From the NCBI GenBank assembly GCA_930367215.1, contig OV884060.1, positions 209,501,253-209,565,252 of the forward strand: 64,000 nucleotides of DNA, given 5' to 3'. Both the position numbers and the translations under genes were made by a program. This stretch comes from Pollenia angustigena. Taxonomy: Eukaryota; Arthropoda; Insecta; Diptera; Polleniidae. Below the pieces are notes generated by a model. The model had not been told where the DNA came from. It ran no database searches and was given only the letters and a program-made list of their open reading frames with translations. Every line of letters begins with the position of its first letter. Position 1 is the stretch's first letter. Of this stretch, positions 10,607 through 20,713 are shown in pieces.

Positions 10607-11397
10607 CAGTGTTTGAAAATAAACACTAACAGCCTGTTCAACGATTTCGAACGCTAACTTTCGCATAGAAAATTACATTTAATAAAACAAAAACAAATTT
10701 TAGAATTTTGTTTTTGTTTTTGTTTTAAATATAATTTTCTATTCGAACGTTTACGTTCGAAATCGTTAAACAGTCAGTAAATATAGCTCCTTAGTGTTCG
10801 GTTCGGTAGATTTGTTGAAAACACAAGCGCTTATATTGTTTGTGTAGAAAATCGTTAAAAAAATAACGTTTCCCTGTTTGTCAACTTTCGAACACAAAAA
10901 TAATACTGTTTTTATCAAACTCAACAAAAGATGACATTTAACATTTAATTCCGTTCCGTTTTAAATCCACAAACTTCTCGGCTCATAAATGTTTGTCCCT
11001 TTTGTATGGTAAAAAACCAAACATTTTTTAAAAAAACAAAATATACATCCGAAAAAAAAACAAAAAGCCATCAAAATAATTTTACACAAACAAAACACAC
11101 ACAAGCTGTTCGTGGTTCGGTCATTGCTAAAATTTTTTGTTTGTTCATTTCTTTATCAATGAAAAAAAAAGAAACATTATAGAACATTAAAATAAAAAGT
11201 TTGTCTATAGTATCACTACAATTGTTCTGTTTTTTTTAACAAAGAACAGAACACTATATAATGTTCGGCTCTTTCTTCAAAATACTTACGAACGGTATTA
11301 GGGGTTGTGTTCGTCTTCACAATCACTTAAAAATAGATATCTTTCTTGGGTGTGTGAGCCGAACGCTAAATAATGTACTGTTTATTTTCGAGCACTG
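10607..11397. mobile_element. hAT-type MITE (AGTGTTCGAAAATAAAC tips), copy 2
   Basis: Ends CAGTGTTTGAAAATAAACAC and its complement (ending TTATTTTCGAGCACTG), with an exact 8-bp duplication CTTCAAAT (10599-10606, 11398-11405). Same family as 3697-4203, longer because of the foldback nested at 10630-10777. Confidence 0.9.
10630..10777. mobile_element. Foldback MITE with TAA duplication (PIF/Harbinger-like), copy 1
   Basis: 148-bp near-palindrome starting CAGCCTGTTCAACGATTTCG and ending AACAGTCAG, flanked by TAA on both sides (10627-10629, 10778-10780). Three-base T(A/T)A duplications are typical of PIF/Harbinger. A related palindrome with the same CWGCCTGTT tip is at 11683-11817. Confidence 0.7.
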
Positions 11398-11682
11398 CTT
11401 CAAATTGACATGATTACAACTAAATCACTTCATTAATTACTTAGAATCCACTGAAGATACCTCAAACTGAGTATAATGTAGAATCGGCCACAATGAACGT
11501 GCCTCTCACGTGTACAACCGACCACGATTTCTGCTTAATGATTTTATTTCGTCTTGAAATAATCAAAAAACCCAAGTGTGAACATAGCATAAGGTGAAAT
11601 TGAAAATATAAAGTTATGCAAAAAATGTCGAGCCTTTAAGAGTCAGTTTTTGACTTAAAGATCAGAGATCAAATTAAATTTA

Positions 11683-11817
11683 CTGCCTGTTTTTAGAAAA
11701 CGTAAAGAAGTGAGTGAGTGAGAAATTATATTGAAAACAAAAACAAGTTTTCGTTTTTTATTGTTGTTTTCAATATAATTTCTCACTCACTTGTTTACGT
11801 TTTCTAAAAACAGGCAG
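11683..11817. mobile_element. Foldback MITE with TTA duplication (PIF/Harbinger-like), copy 2
   Basis: 135-bp palindrome. The arm CTGCCTGTTTTTAGAAAACG continues through AGTGAGTGAGAAATTATATT and is matched by the other half, with a short AAAACAAAAACAAG centre. Flanked by TTA (11680-11682, 11818-11820). The transcript would fold into one long hairpin. Confidence 0.75.
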
Positions 11818-11829
11818 TTAATCTGTTTA

Positions 11830-12189
11830 AGTAGTTTTCGAATAGTCGATTCTTTAATTTGGTTCGACCAAAGTTGGCGATTTAGACTTACTACATAACT
11901 GTCAAAAGTACTTAAGGCTTATTAACAGTTCAGTAATATGTAACTCCAATGGGAGTTAGAGGAACATATATATATAAGTGTTGTGAGAGTTCAAGAATAA
12001 CTATCAAGAAATACACTGACGACTGTATTTGTTTCTTTCAAAACCATTCAATACTTCAAAATATCTTTGCTTATTGTTTTAGTATTTGAAAATTACCGCG
12101 TGCAGTCTACGAGAATTCGTGAAGTTTACTTGTTTATCGTATGTAGCGGACGCATACAAATAACTTTGCAAAGAATTGCAATATTCACG
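11830..12189. other. Unassigned intronic segment, LTR-like in places
   Basis: Contains TGTAACTCCAATGGGAG followed by an ATATATATAAGTG box, a layout like the promoter part of an LTR. No matching end or duplication was found, so I do not call it an LTR. Confidence 0.25.
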
Positions 12190-12308
12190 CCTATCGTGAA
12201 TAAAAATTCCTTGGGAGTTTTTTCCCTTTCCCGATTTTTACAATTGAATTAACATAGGAAAAATAGAAAAAGGGAAGAAACTCCCAAGGAATTTTTATTC
12301 ACGATAGG
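12190..12308. repeat. Foldback with perfect 31-bp arms
   Basis: Arms 12190-12220 and 12278-12308 (CCTATCGTGAATAAAAATTC and onward to GGGAGTTT) are identical inverted repeats, with weaker pairing further in. The lack of mismatches suggests a recent insertion. Confidence 0.7.
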
Positions 12309-13193
12309 GGTGATTATCAAAGAAATAAACAAATAAAATATTTCGTACATATCGCAAACTAACATTAAAAAACTAAGAAAGTTTAGTCGGTCAAGCCCAA
12401 GATCATCAACTAAAGGGTAAAATAAACCACACAAATTGCTTGGCAAACAAGACAAAATTTTAAGTTTGTACAAATATTTTGTGTTGTTAATTGGGGTGTT
12501 TGCTGTGTTGACAAATATTTGAAGCAAACATTTGCAGAAACATTAAAAGTTTTTAATATTTGGCCACCATATTGGATATTTGTCGAACCTTTTGTGGTGT
12601 CTAGTGTCTAATCATTTCTGCGAAAATTTAGCAGAGTTAAGACGTCGAAGAAGAAATTTTAATATCATTTGCAGTAGTAAATTTAAATTTTTTAAGCAGA
12701 TTTTTTTGCCACAAAACCTCTATCTGTTTAAAACACTCTTCACTCCAAATTATTTTCCTTTACTTTAAATTTCTCCTCCGTTTTAAAAAATAGTAAGCAA
12801 ATGCCGCAGCACCATCCTCGTCTGCTTCGTTGAAAACAAAAATAAAAAATTCATGTTGGTACGAAATATATATTTGTGTTGTTTATTGACGAACACAAAA
12901 CGGAAACAAAGGGTACTATTTAAAGCTGTGACAGTGCGCTTATGAGTAATTTAGTTGTTTTCTTTCACCAAAATAGTATTATTTGGAGTTATTACGCTAT
13001 TAATTAAAAAAGTGTTTTGTTTTGTGGAACACCATTTAGGGTTGTGCCTAAAGACTAAAGAGTCAGAACCCAAAATTACCTCTTATTTCCAAAACTAAAG
13101 CACAAATTAAAAAAAAAATAGGTAAAATTTCTTTTAAGAGGGTATTCTTTACTGTGAAACTCAATTTGATTATAAAATTATACCCATGTTTGT
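12309..13193. other. AT-rich intronic stretch, nothing recognised
   Basis: No mobile-element ends, RNA gene or credible exon seen. Short open frames are low-complexity. Confidence 0.3.
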
Positions 13194-13201
13194 AAAAACA
13201 C

Positions 13202-14769
13202 CAGTGTTTGAAAATAAACACAACATTATTTAGCTTTCAGCTCACACACCCAGGAAAGATATCTATTTTTTTAGTGTTTGTATAGACGAACACAACCCTT
13301 AATACCGTTCGTAAGTATTTTCAAGAAAGAGCAGAACATTATATAGTGTTCTGTTCTTCGTTAAAAACCCGAACAATTGTAGTGATACTGTACATACTAA
13401 AGAGATGCACAAGCACAAGAAATATTGCTTACAAGCAATTTCATTGAATTTAGATAGTGTGTGTTTATTACTCTCTCATTACAAAACACATACTTCCAAA
13501 AACAATTGTTTTGTTTTACGATCAAAATATAGAAGAATAGAACAAAACTGCACTAGAACAATGCTGAACTAAAATAAAGCTGAATTAGAACAAAGATGAA
13601 GTAGAACATTAAAACAGAAATAGAACATTCCAAGCATGTTTGAATGTTTTGATTGTAAACATATACCAACGAGAATTGCAAAGTGAGAAACATTTTCGTT
13701 TTGTAATGAATATGAAAAAGCTTAAAAAATTGCAAAAATTTATTGTTTATTATTTACATACATATAAAGGTACTTAGGTCTAATATTTAAATAAAATTAA
13801 GAAGAATTCATTATTTTCATAGATAAAACAAATAAAATCTAATGGTGTGTTTCACAATTTTTTGGGAAAATTGATAGCAACAAAATATTAATAATTATTT
13901 AACTAGAATTAGAAATATTGGTTAAATAAACGTTTAAAGTTTTATATAAAAATAAAACAAGACCTCAAGCTTGATAATTTATTTATACATAATATAATAA
14001 TAAAGGTCGACTAAAATAAAATATAGGTATGTACATTTAGGAAATATTTCAAAAATATAAATTTTTTTATTTTTTTTAATGTTCTAGTGCACTCGATGCT
14101 TTTACTATAATTTACCGTTTCTTTATTTCATTGTCTGTTTTTGTGTTGATATTCTGTTTGTTTTGATAATACAACCACTAACAAAGCAGAAGAGAAAAAC
14201 TTTTCAAGTTATGCTTGTTTTGTTTTGGTGGAAGTAATGTGTTGTTATGTTTGTTTTGCTATGTATGTTTACAGTGAAATAATATAATTGATAGTTGTGT
14301 GAAGTAGAACATAGAACATTAAGAATATTTTGCGCAGCCCTTTAGTACATACTTTACATTGATAAATAAATGAACGATCAAAAAATTTTGGCAACGACCG
14401 CACCACGAACAGCTTGTGTGTGTTTTGTTTGTGTAAAATTATTTTGATGGCTTTTTGTTTTTTTCGTATTTGTATTTTGTTTTTGTAAAAAATGTTTGGT
14501 TCTTTTTACCAGCCAAAAGGGACGCACATTAATGAGCTAAACCGAACTTTATGAAGTTTGCGGTTAAAAAAAACCAAGCGAAATGAAATCATCTTTTTAT
14601 GAGTTGTATAAGAACAGTATTTTTTTTTTTTGTTTTCGAAAGATGACAAACAGGGAAACGTTATTTTTTTTAATGATTTGCTACACAAAAACTATTAGCG
14701 TTTGTGTTTTCCACAAATCTACCGAACCGAACACTAAGAAACGATATTTAGTGTTAATTTTCGAACACT
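13202..14769. mobile_element. hAT-type MITE (AGTGTTCGAAAATAAAC tips), copy 3, interrupted
   Basis: Left end CAGTGTTTGAAAATAAACAC and right end AATTTTCGAACACTG match 3697-4203 in reverse orientation. It is split by another element at 13398-14344. The outer flanks (AAAAACAC, GTTGTGAC) do not match, so the duplication has decayed or the ends come from a rearrangement. Confidence 0.72.
13398..14344. mobile_element. hAT-type element (TAAAGRGNTGCRCAA tips)
   Basis: 947 bp. Ends TAAAGAGATGCACAAG and (reverse) TAAAGGGCTGCGCAAAATAT, with an exact 8-bp duplication GTACATAC (13390-13397, 14345-14352). No transposase is visible; it holds iterated GAACATTA/AGAACAA words. Nested in copy 3 of the preceding family. 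Confidence 0.85.
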
Positions 14770-14835
14770 GGTTGTGACTATTAACCCACCTGTGTTGAAG
14801 GTTCTAAAAATTTAAATATGGATATACATAAATAC

Positions 14836-15064
14836 CTTGAGTGGCTACAGATAGATCTACCGAATTAAAACTAGTGGCTGATAGTTCCTTATCGGATGAT
14901 TTAAGCTTTTTGCCCTTGCGAAATGGTCCAGCACTTTTGCGAATACGTTTTTGTGACAAATGTTCACCCCACAAATTGGAACCACCATGAGTGTATGGAA
15001 TGTTGAGTAGAGCCACACCTTGTAAATGAGGGCCATTAGCCAAATCCAAGGAAACACCATCGCA
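14836..15064 (-). CDS. Dgk: Type I diacylglycerol kinase, accessory-domain exon
   Basis: 229-bp exon with acceptor TTTCCTAG (AG at 15065-15066) and donor GTATTT (GT at 14834-14835). It encodes CDGVSLDLANGPHLQGVALL, NIPYTHGGSNLWGEHLSQKR, IRKSAGPFRKGKKLKSSDKE and SATSFNSVDLSVATQ. CDGxxxDL and LNIPxxHGGSNLWG are signature blocks of the accessory domain of type I kinases. It starts in phase 0 and ends with one extra G that completes Asp in the next exon, giving [12 protein letters not shown]. The basic stretch (residues 44-60) lies where vertebrate isoforms also vary. Confidence 0.93.
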
Positions 15065-15125
15065 CTAGGAAAAAATACATAAAGAAAAATAAAAATTATA
15101 AATTGCAAGTGCATGAATTTAGAAC

Positions 15126-15330
15126 AAGCTGGAGGTCCACACCACACGCTCAATGCGTTGCATCTGTAAAATCCGGGTAAAATTGTATAGACAAGTTATA
15201 CAGCACATGCGTTAATTGCATATACGCATCAAACGCATGAAGTAATATTACTTTCTACTTTTGCATACGTCGCATGCGTCTTGAAAGAAAATCGAAAACG
15301 CATAAAACGCGTGGTGAGAACCTCCAGCTT
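15126..15330. mobile_element. MITE with AAGCTGGAGGT tips and CGCATRCG words
   Basis: Ends AAGCTGGAGGTCCACACCAC and (reverse) AAGCTGGAGGTTCTCACCAC are inverted. The interior is a run of ATGCGT/ACGCAT words on both strands. It sits 61 bp upstream of the accessory-domain exon. Confidence 0.65.
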
Positions 15331-15566
15331 AATAGTCTTTATAAAGAACATCTCTTTAAAAATGCTCTCAACTTGTTTCAAGTTATTGTTTAAAATGTCT
15401 TAATCTTAAGGAAACTTAGAAAATTAAAGTTAATTTGTTTTTTTTGTGACAAAGAAATATATTTATTTTGGAAAAGTTTTGTTTTATTAATTCGAATTTG
15501 CTTGTTTTAAGAAATTTATCGAAATTATTTAAGTTTTGTAGAAAATATTGCGAAATTTTTCTATAT

Positions 15567-15800
15567 CGAGCCCCAACTGCCAAAATAACGTTATTTCATT
15601 TTAAATTTTCGTTTTTTTTTTAATAAATGACTTTATTGGCAACATTTTCATCATTTTCTAAAATGTCGTGGTCAAAGAAGGTACCGTAACGATTGTATAG
15701 CGACAAACTTCATACAAAATTTATATGAAATAAAATAAAAAAATTCTGTCCTGTAAAATTTGATTTTTGGCGCTTACGTTATTTTCGCGGTTAGGGCTCG
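15567..15800. mobile_element. MITE with CGAGCCCTAACNGCGAAAAT tips, copy 1
   Basis: Ends CGAGCCCCAACTGCCAAAAT and (reverse) CGAGCCCTAACCGCGAAAAT continue as AACGT. Both sides are flanked by ATAT. The second copy at 20061-20316 shares the whole length in inverted orientation, including GGCGCTTACG and CGTAACGRTT phrases. Confidence 0.72.
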
Positions 15801-16056
15801 ATATTTTATCAAAAAATTAACAAAACTTGACTATTTCAGTGCAAATTTGTATATGTCCTAGAAAAGTTAACGAAATTTCACTATTTCGAAAGAAATTTGG
15901 AGAATATTCCTTATTTTACTCTAAATTTATAAAATTTTATTTTGTTGTAAGAAAAACTTCTAAAATACAAACATTTTGTTGTATGTTTTATGAATTTTTG
16001 TTTTCGTAAAACCTTTTTTGAAAAATTTGGAAATTTTATTTTGGTTTAAATCAAAG

Positions 16057-16813
16057 CCAATACCCCGGCTTGTGTCGCTTCGGTTTGCGTAATTTTCGTA
16101 GTGGCATCGTTTTAAAATTTATGTGATTTTGAAGTTGCGTCGTTTTTATTTCACTTTACGTCGCATGGCTTCGAAGTTTCGTCGCTAGTGCTTCGATTTG
16201 CGTCGTTAATTAAAAAAAATTTGCACAAAGCTTAAACAGAAAAAAGGGGATTTCCCGTTGAAGTCTAATGCGAATATGTATGTGAAGGTTGTCTGTCTGC
16301 TGATTGCACCTGGTTTCAAATTACATTTGCTGAAGTAAAGTTAAATTTAAATATTTTGCAGCAACGAGTCAAAAAAGCAAATATTCTAAGAACAAAAGCA
16401 GGGCATTTTGACGCGTTCTAAATCAGGAGAAAAGGCTGTTGATATTGAAAGAAACCTTGAACTAGCCCCTTCTACAATAACATCCATTTGCTTTTCCAGT
16501 GACGTTGATAAAATTAAGAAATTTGTTGAAGCAAGAACATCATTACAACATAAACAGGTTACAAAAATAACAAAGAAAAGGAGCCACCTCTTACTATTTC
16601 GATTGAAGTTAAAAATCACCGATGAAAAAGATTATTCAAAAGAAAGCTTTAATTTTATTTGAATATCTAAAATAAAATTATCCGCTATAAAGTCTATCAA
16701 ATCAAAATTTATCGTTTCAGCTAAAATTGTGAATCTCGGAACCAATTAAATGAAAATCAATACAAATGTATGAAAAATCGTGCTTCGGTTTGCGACGCAA
16801 ACACGGGTATTGG
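16057..16813. mobile_element. DNA transposon remnant with CCAATACCCG tips
   Basis: Ends CCAATACCCCGGCTTGTGTC and (reverse) CCAATACCCGTGTTTGCGTC are inverted. TTGCGTCG-like words are iterated near the left end. It contains the possible helix-turn-helix remnant at 16408-16662. Confidence 0.6.
16408..16662 (+). pseudogene. Possible psq/pogo-type helix-turn-helix remnant
   Basis: Open frame containing EKAVDIERNLELAPSTITSI, then FSSDVDKIKKFVEART. The spacing resembles the N-terminal psq domain of Tigger/jerky transposases (a helix, then xLxxSTISTI, then xxKIKxxxE), but the match is weak and the frame is short. Composition is less AT-biased than the surroundings, and it lies inside an inverted-repeat-bounded element. 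It could be chance. Confidence 0.3.
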
Positions 16814-17029
16814 TGTATCTTGAAAATTTTGCAAATTTTTGTAAGAAATTTCACTATTTTATTAGAAACTTTGCCTAATTATACTATTTCGTTAAAAGTT
16901 TTTCGAAATTTCACTATTTTGTAATAAAAGGCCAACAAGAAAAAGTAAGACAAAAACAAGAAAAATATACTTTGGACTTTAAGAAAAATTCTTGAGAAAA
17001 ACAGGAAGGAAGAAAGAACATGTTAATCA

Positions 17030-17330
17030 ATTAAAATATATAATCATTCAAAAACAAATTTCGATATACCAAATTTAAAATACCATTTGGTTTTAAGATA
17101 AATGTTTGACTATGAACTGCCAGCCCTCGTCAATGGCGCCATGGCGGTGAGTGTTAAACGGCAAACCCATCTGAAAAGATTGTGTGGTTACAATCGAAAC
17201 GTAAGGGCAACCTGTCCGTGAAAGCCTGGGTTCGATTCCCAGCTCAGTCAAGAAAGAAATATTATACATAAGCTTTAATTCATTTCATGTTGTAAAATTC
17301 CCTTCTTCATAAAAATAATTTATTTATTTT
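17030..17330 (+). mobile_element. tRNA-derived SINE, copy 2
   Basis: Has a GGTTCGATTCC B box (17229) after a diverged head (GGCGGTGAGTGTTAAACGGC), then the common 3' body with CATGTTGTAAAATTCC. Shares the upstream ATAATCATTCA/AAATTTCGAT leader with 17612-17965. Confidence 0.65.
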
Positions 17331-17611
17331 GTAAAAATTTGGTTTAAATAATGCGAATTTTCTTATTTTTTATGAGAAATTAACCGAAATTTTTTTAGTT
17401 CTGTCGAAAATATCAAAAAATTAACAAGAGTTGGCTACTTCATTGCAAAATTTGGCGAATATTTAGTATTTTTCACTAATTTTGTGAAAATGTACTTTAC
17501 TTTTATGTAAAAAAAAACTTGGGAACTTCAAAAATTTTGTTGTAAAAAACTTTTTCGAAATATAATCATTTCATAGAAAGTACGAAAAAACAGAAGTAAG
17601 GAAAAAACCTG

Positions 17612-17965
17612 TAAAATCAATTAAAATGGATAATCATTCAGGAAAGCAAATTTCGATCTACCAAATGTTAAAATACAATTTGGTTTAAGGATTGATGTTT
17701 GACTATTGACGTCAGCAGTCGTCGATGGCTGCGAGTGTAAGACGGCAAATCCATCTGAGGAGATCGAGTGGCTGCTATCGAAACATGTCATGGTAACCTG
17801 CCGGCCAGGGTTCGAGCCCCAGCCACGTCAAGAAAGAAAGATTATCAATAACAATTTTGATTAATTTTCATGTTGTAAAATTCCTTTCTTCATAAAAATA
17901 ATTTAATGAAAATTAAATTTCATGAACTTAAGCCTAATTAAAAATATTAAAAAATTTGGATTAGA
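17612..17965 (+). mobile_element. tRNA-derived SINE, copy 3
   Basis: The most complete copy: leader, ATGGCTGCGAGTGTAAGACG head, GGTTCGAGCCCC B box, then the AT-rich 3' body. It matches 8799-9128 almost throughout in the opposite orientation. Confidence 0.7.
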
Positions 17966-18108
17966 AATTTTGCAATTTTATTTTGATTGCAAATTTTTGT
18001 AAGCAATTTTAAGAAAATTCACTCTATTATTAGAAACTTTGCCTAATTTCACTGTTTCGTTAAGAAAATTTTACTATTTTGTAGGAAACTTTGTAAAATT
18101 ATACTACA

Positions 18109-18975
18109 CTAGCTGGCAGACGTTGTCCAAATTAGGAAAAATGTTTGCGTTCGATTTTTAAAATCCCTTAAAAAGATACGAACATTTGAAAGAAAAATTA
18201 GTCAAATCGATGGAGCCGTTTTCTGATTTTAGGTAAATCGATAAAAGTGGGCGTTAAAGTGGGCGGGCCAAAATGGTCCAAATCGGTCAAGCCGTTCTCC
18301 AGTTATGCTCTTAATAGAACAAGTGGGCGTAAAAGTAGGCGCGGTACATTTTTCTTTCGATGAAAACGTAAAATGGATTAATACGAACATTTAAAAGAAA
18401 AATTAGTCAAATCGATTGATCCGTTTTTTGATTTTAGGTAAATCGAAAACAGTGGGCGGGGCAAAATTTTCTTTCCGTAAAAACCTAAGTTGGACCATGG
18501 CAATCATTTTAAAGAAAAAATCGTCCAAATCGGTCAAGCCGTTCTCAAGTTATGCGCTTAATAGAAAAAGTGGGCGTAAATATAGGCGTGGTAAATTTTT
18601 CTTTCGATGAAAACTTAAAATGGATTAATACGAACATTTGAAAGAAAAATTTGTCAAATCAATGGAGCCGTTTTCTGATTTTAGGTAATTCGAAAAAAGT
18701 GTGCGTAAAAGTGGGCGGGGCAAAATGTTATTTTCGTATAAATCATAGTTGGACGATGGCGATCATTTTTAAGAAAAAATCGTCACAATTATATAGATGC
18801 CATTGGTGGTGCAATATAAAAATTGGATTTTGTCACGCCCCTCCGCCCGCAGACCGAAAATCAAATTCAAAATTCACAGTGTCACCCGCCTTAATTCTAA
18901 AGATTCCCTGAAAATTTCATCAAAATCGGCCTAGCCGTTTTGGAGTCCATACGTTACATACATACATACATACAT
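18109..18975 (-). mobile_element. Candidate non-autonomous Helitron-like repeat (minus strand)
   Basis: On the minus strand the repeat ends GGACAACGTCTGCCAGCTAG followed by T: a small hairpin (GGACA/TGCC) two bases before CTAG, the layout of Helitron 3' ends. The body has about 2.5 direct repeats of roughly 240 bp, marked by CGGTCAAGCCGTTCTC and GTGGGCG phrases, and a CATA run at 18957-18974. Similar ACTAGCTGxCxGxCG repeats are widespread in insects. The class assignment is my inference. Confidence 0.45.
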
Positions 18976-19000
18976 TAAGAAATTTGAGATATTTTAGTAT

Positions 19001-19871
19001 TTTTATACCCTCCACCACAATTAGTTGTGAAGAGGGTATATTAAGTTTGTCATTCCGTGTGAAACTTTTTTTTTGGGTCCTTGAGTAATTCTAAGTCGAT
19101 TTAGCCATATCCGTCTGTCTGTCCGTCTGTCCGTCTGTTGAAAACACGCTCACCTTCGAACAATTAAAAAGAAATAAACAAACTTGGTGCCAAATTGCTT
19201 GTAGTTATCCTAAGCAGTTCCAGTATCCAGCAAAATTGGTTCAGTAGGACCAGAGCTATGAATCAAAATGTGGAACCACCACCTAAAAAAATTGATAATT
19301 TTGTTACAAAAAATTATATAAATGCTGGAACAAGGCACGGAATGAGATAAGATTTTGCAAAAATTTGTTTTATTTGACTGGAAATCACGCTGTTAAATTT
19401 CGTGAAGATCCGTCCATAATTTACCCTAAGCCCTAAGCCCAGTTTAGTACGCCTAAAACCGTAAAAAATAATGCAATCATAACAAATTTTGGCTCGTCAC
19501 AGGTTTATAGGACTACAAATGATACTGTGAAATTTCGTTAAGATCGGTACATAATTTACCCTAGGCCCCATAGAAACCCTACTCCCGGAAAACAGTTTAG
19601 TACACCTAAAACCATAATTAACAATGCTATCATAACAGAAATTGGTACGTCACAGTTTTAAAAGACTAGAAATGACGCTGTGAAATTTCGTGATGATCGG
19701 TCCAGAACTTACCCTAGGCCCCATATTAACCCTACTACCGGAAAACAGTTTAGTCGCCTAAAACCATAATTAATAACAAATCGCCACAGTTTAAGATAAT
19801 TATAACATCATCATGTCGGTGGAGGGTATCAAAGATTCGGCAGAGCCGAATATAGCACTCTAACTTGTTTT
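19001..19871 (+). repeat. mini-me-like repeat, copy 1
   Basis: Starts TTTTATACCCTCCACCACAA, then TTAGTTGTGAAGAGGGTAT. The conserved core (CTTGAGTAATTCTAAGTCGA then TTTAGCCAT) is followed by a (GTCY)n run at 19110-19137. Further in come about three units of a roughly 150-bp tandem repeat (GGTCCATAATTTACCCTA...CCGGAAAACAG). It ends GAGGGTATCAAAGATTCGGC and CTAACTTGTTTTT. Confidence 0.7.
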
Positions 19872-20060
19872 TATGAATTTTGTCAAATTTTATTATAATT
19901 TATTATTATATTTATCGCTTATTATTTATCGCTTATTAACACACCGGTTATAAGCATTTTAGACTTTTATGCATCCAAACTGTTGCAATTACTAGTATAT
20001 TTTGTATATAAAGTAGCCATAATTGTTTCGTTTGTATGTATATCGCGCATTTGTTTATAT

Positions 20061-20316
20061 CGACCCCTAACCGCGAAAATAACGTAAGCGCCAAAAATCA
20101 AATTTTACAGGAAAGAGCTTTTTTATTTTATTTCATATTAATTTTGTATGAAATTTGTCGCTTACATTAAAATTGTTTTTGCTATAAAATCGTAACGGTA
20201 CATAATGTGACCATGATATTTTAGGAGATGATGCAAGTGTTGCCAATAAAGTCATTTATTAAAGAAACGAAAATTGAAAATCATGTCGCTTACGTTATTT
20301 TCGCTGTTAGGGCACG
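20061..20316. mobile_element. MITE with CGAGCCCTAACNGCGAAAAT tips, copy 2
   Basis: Ends CGACCCCTAACCGCGAAAAT and (reverse) CGTGCCCTAACAGCGAAAAT, flanked by ATAT as at 15567-15800. It is in inverted orientation to that copy. Confidence 0.72.
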
Positions 20317-20713
20317 ATATGTATATCCCAAATTTATCCACCACAATATAATACAATATTAATGAATTGCATTAAAAAATTTCTCATATAAGCATCACTT
20401 CAAACTTGAGTTTCATACAATAAAAAACGCTCAAAAGTTTTACAATACTTTTTGTTTAAAGTTACTACCGTTTTAAATCGCATTAGCAATATAGTCCAAT
20501 TTTTTTAATATTTTCTGCCGCTATACGCATATTTACTTTATATTCCATTTAACGATATAAGCACATTTACCATATATTCCATCTATCAACGGCTAGTAAA
20601 GGCAAAAGTAAAGTATGTATTAGCGTTATAGTCACATTGGCAACACGTATCAAGTTCCTTTTAGTTTTCGAAGCCACAAACCATATAAAATAAACTAATA
20701 ATTAAATCGTTTT

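Larger units (their letters stand above)
10488..11588. mobile_element. Outer MITE (CTATGTTCACACTTGGGTTT tips) carrying two nested insertions
   Basis: Ends CTATGATCACACTTGGGTTT and CCCAAGTGTGAACATAG are inverted. The inner flanks contain iterated GAAATGATT/AATCACTTC words. A hAT MITE (10607-11397) sits inside it and in turn contains a foldback MITE (10630-10777). Without the insertions the host element is about 300 bp. Confidence 0.65.

Noticed and set aside
11930..12060. LTR-like stretch with TATA box
   Set aside because: No second end, no duplication, no polypurine tract or primer site found.
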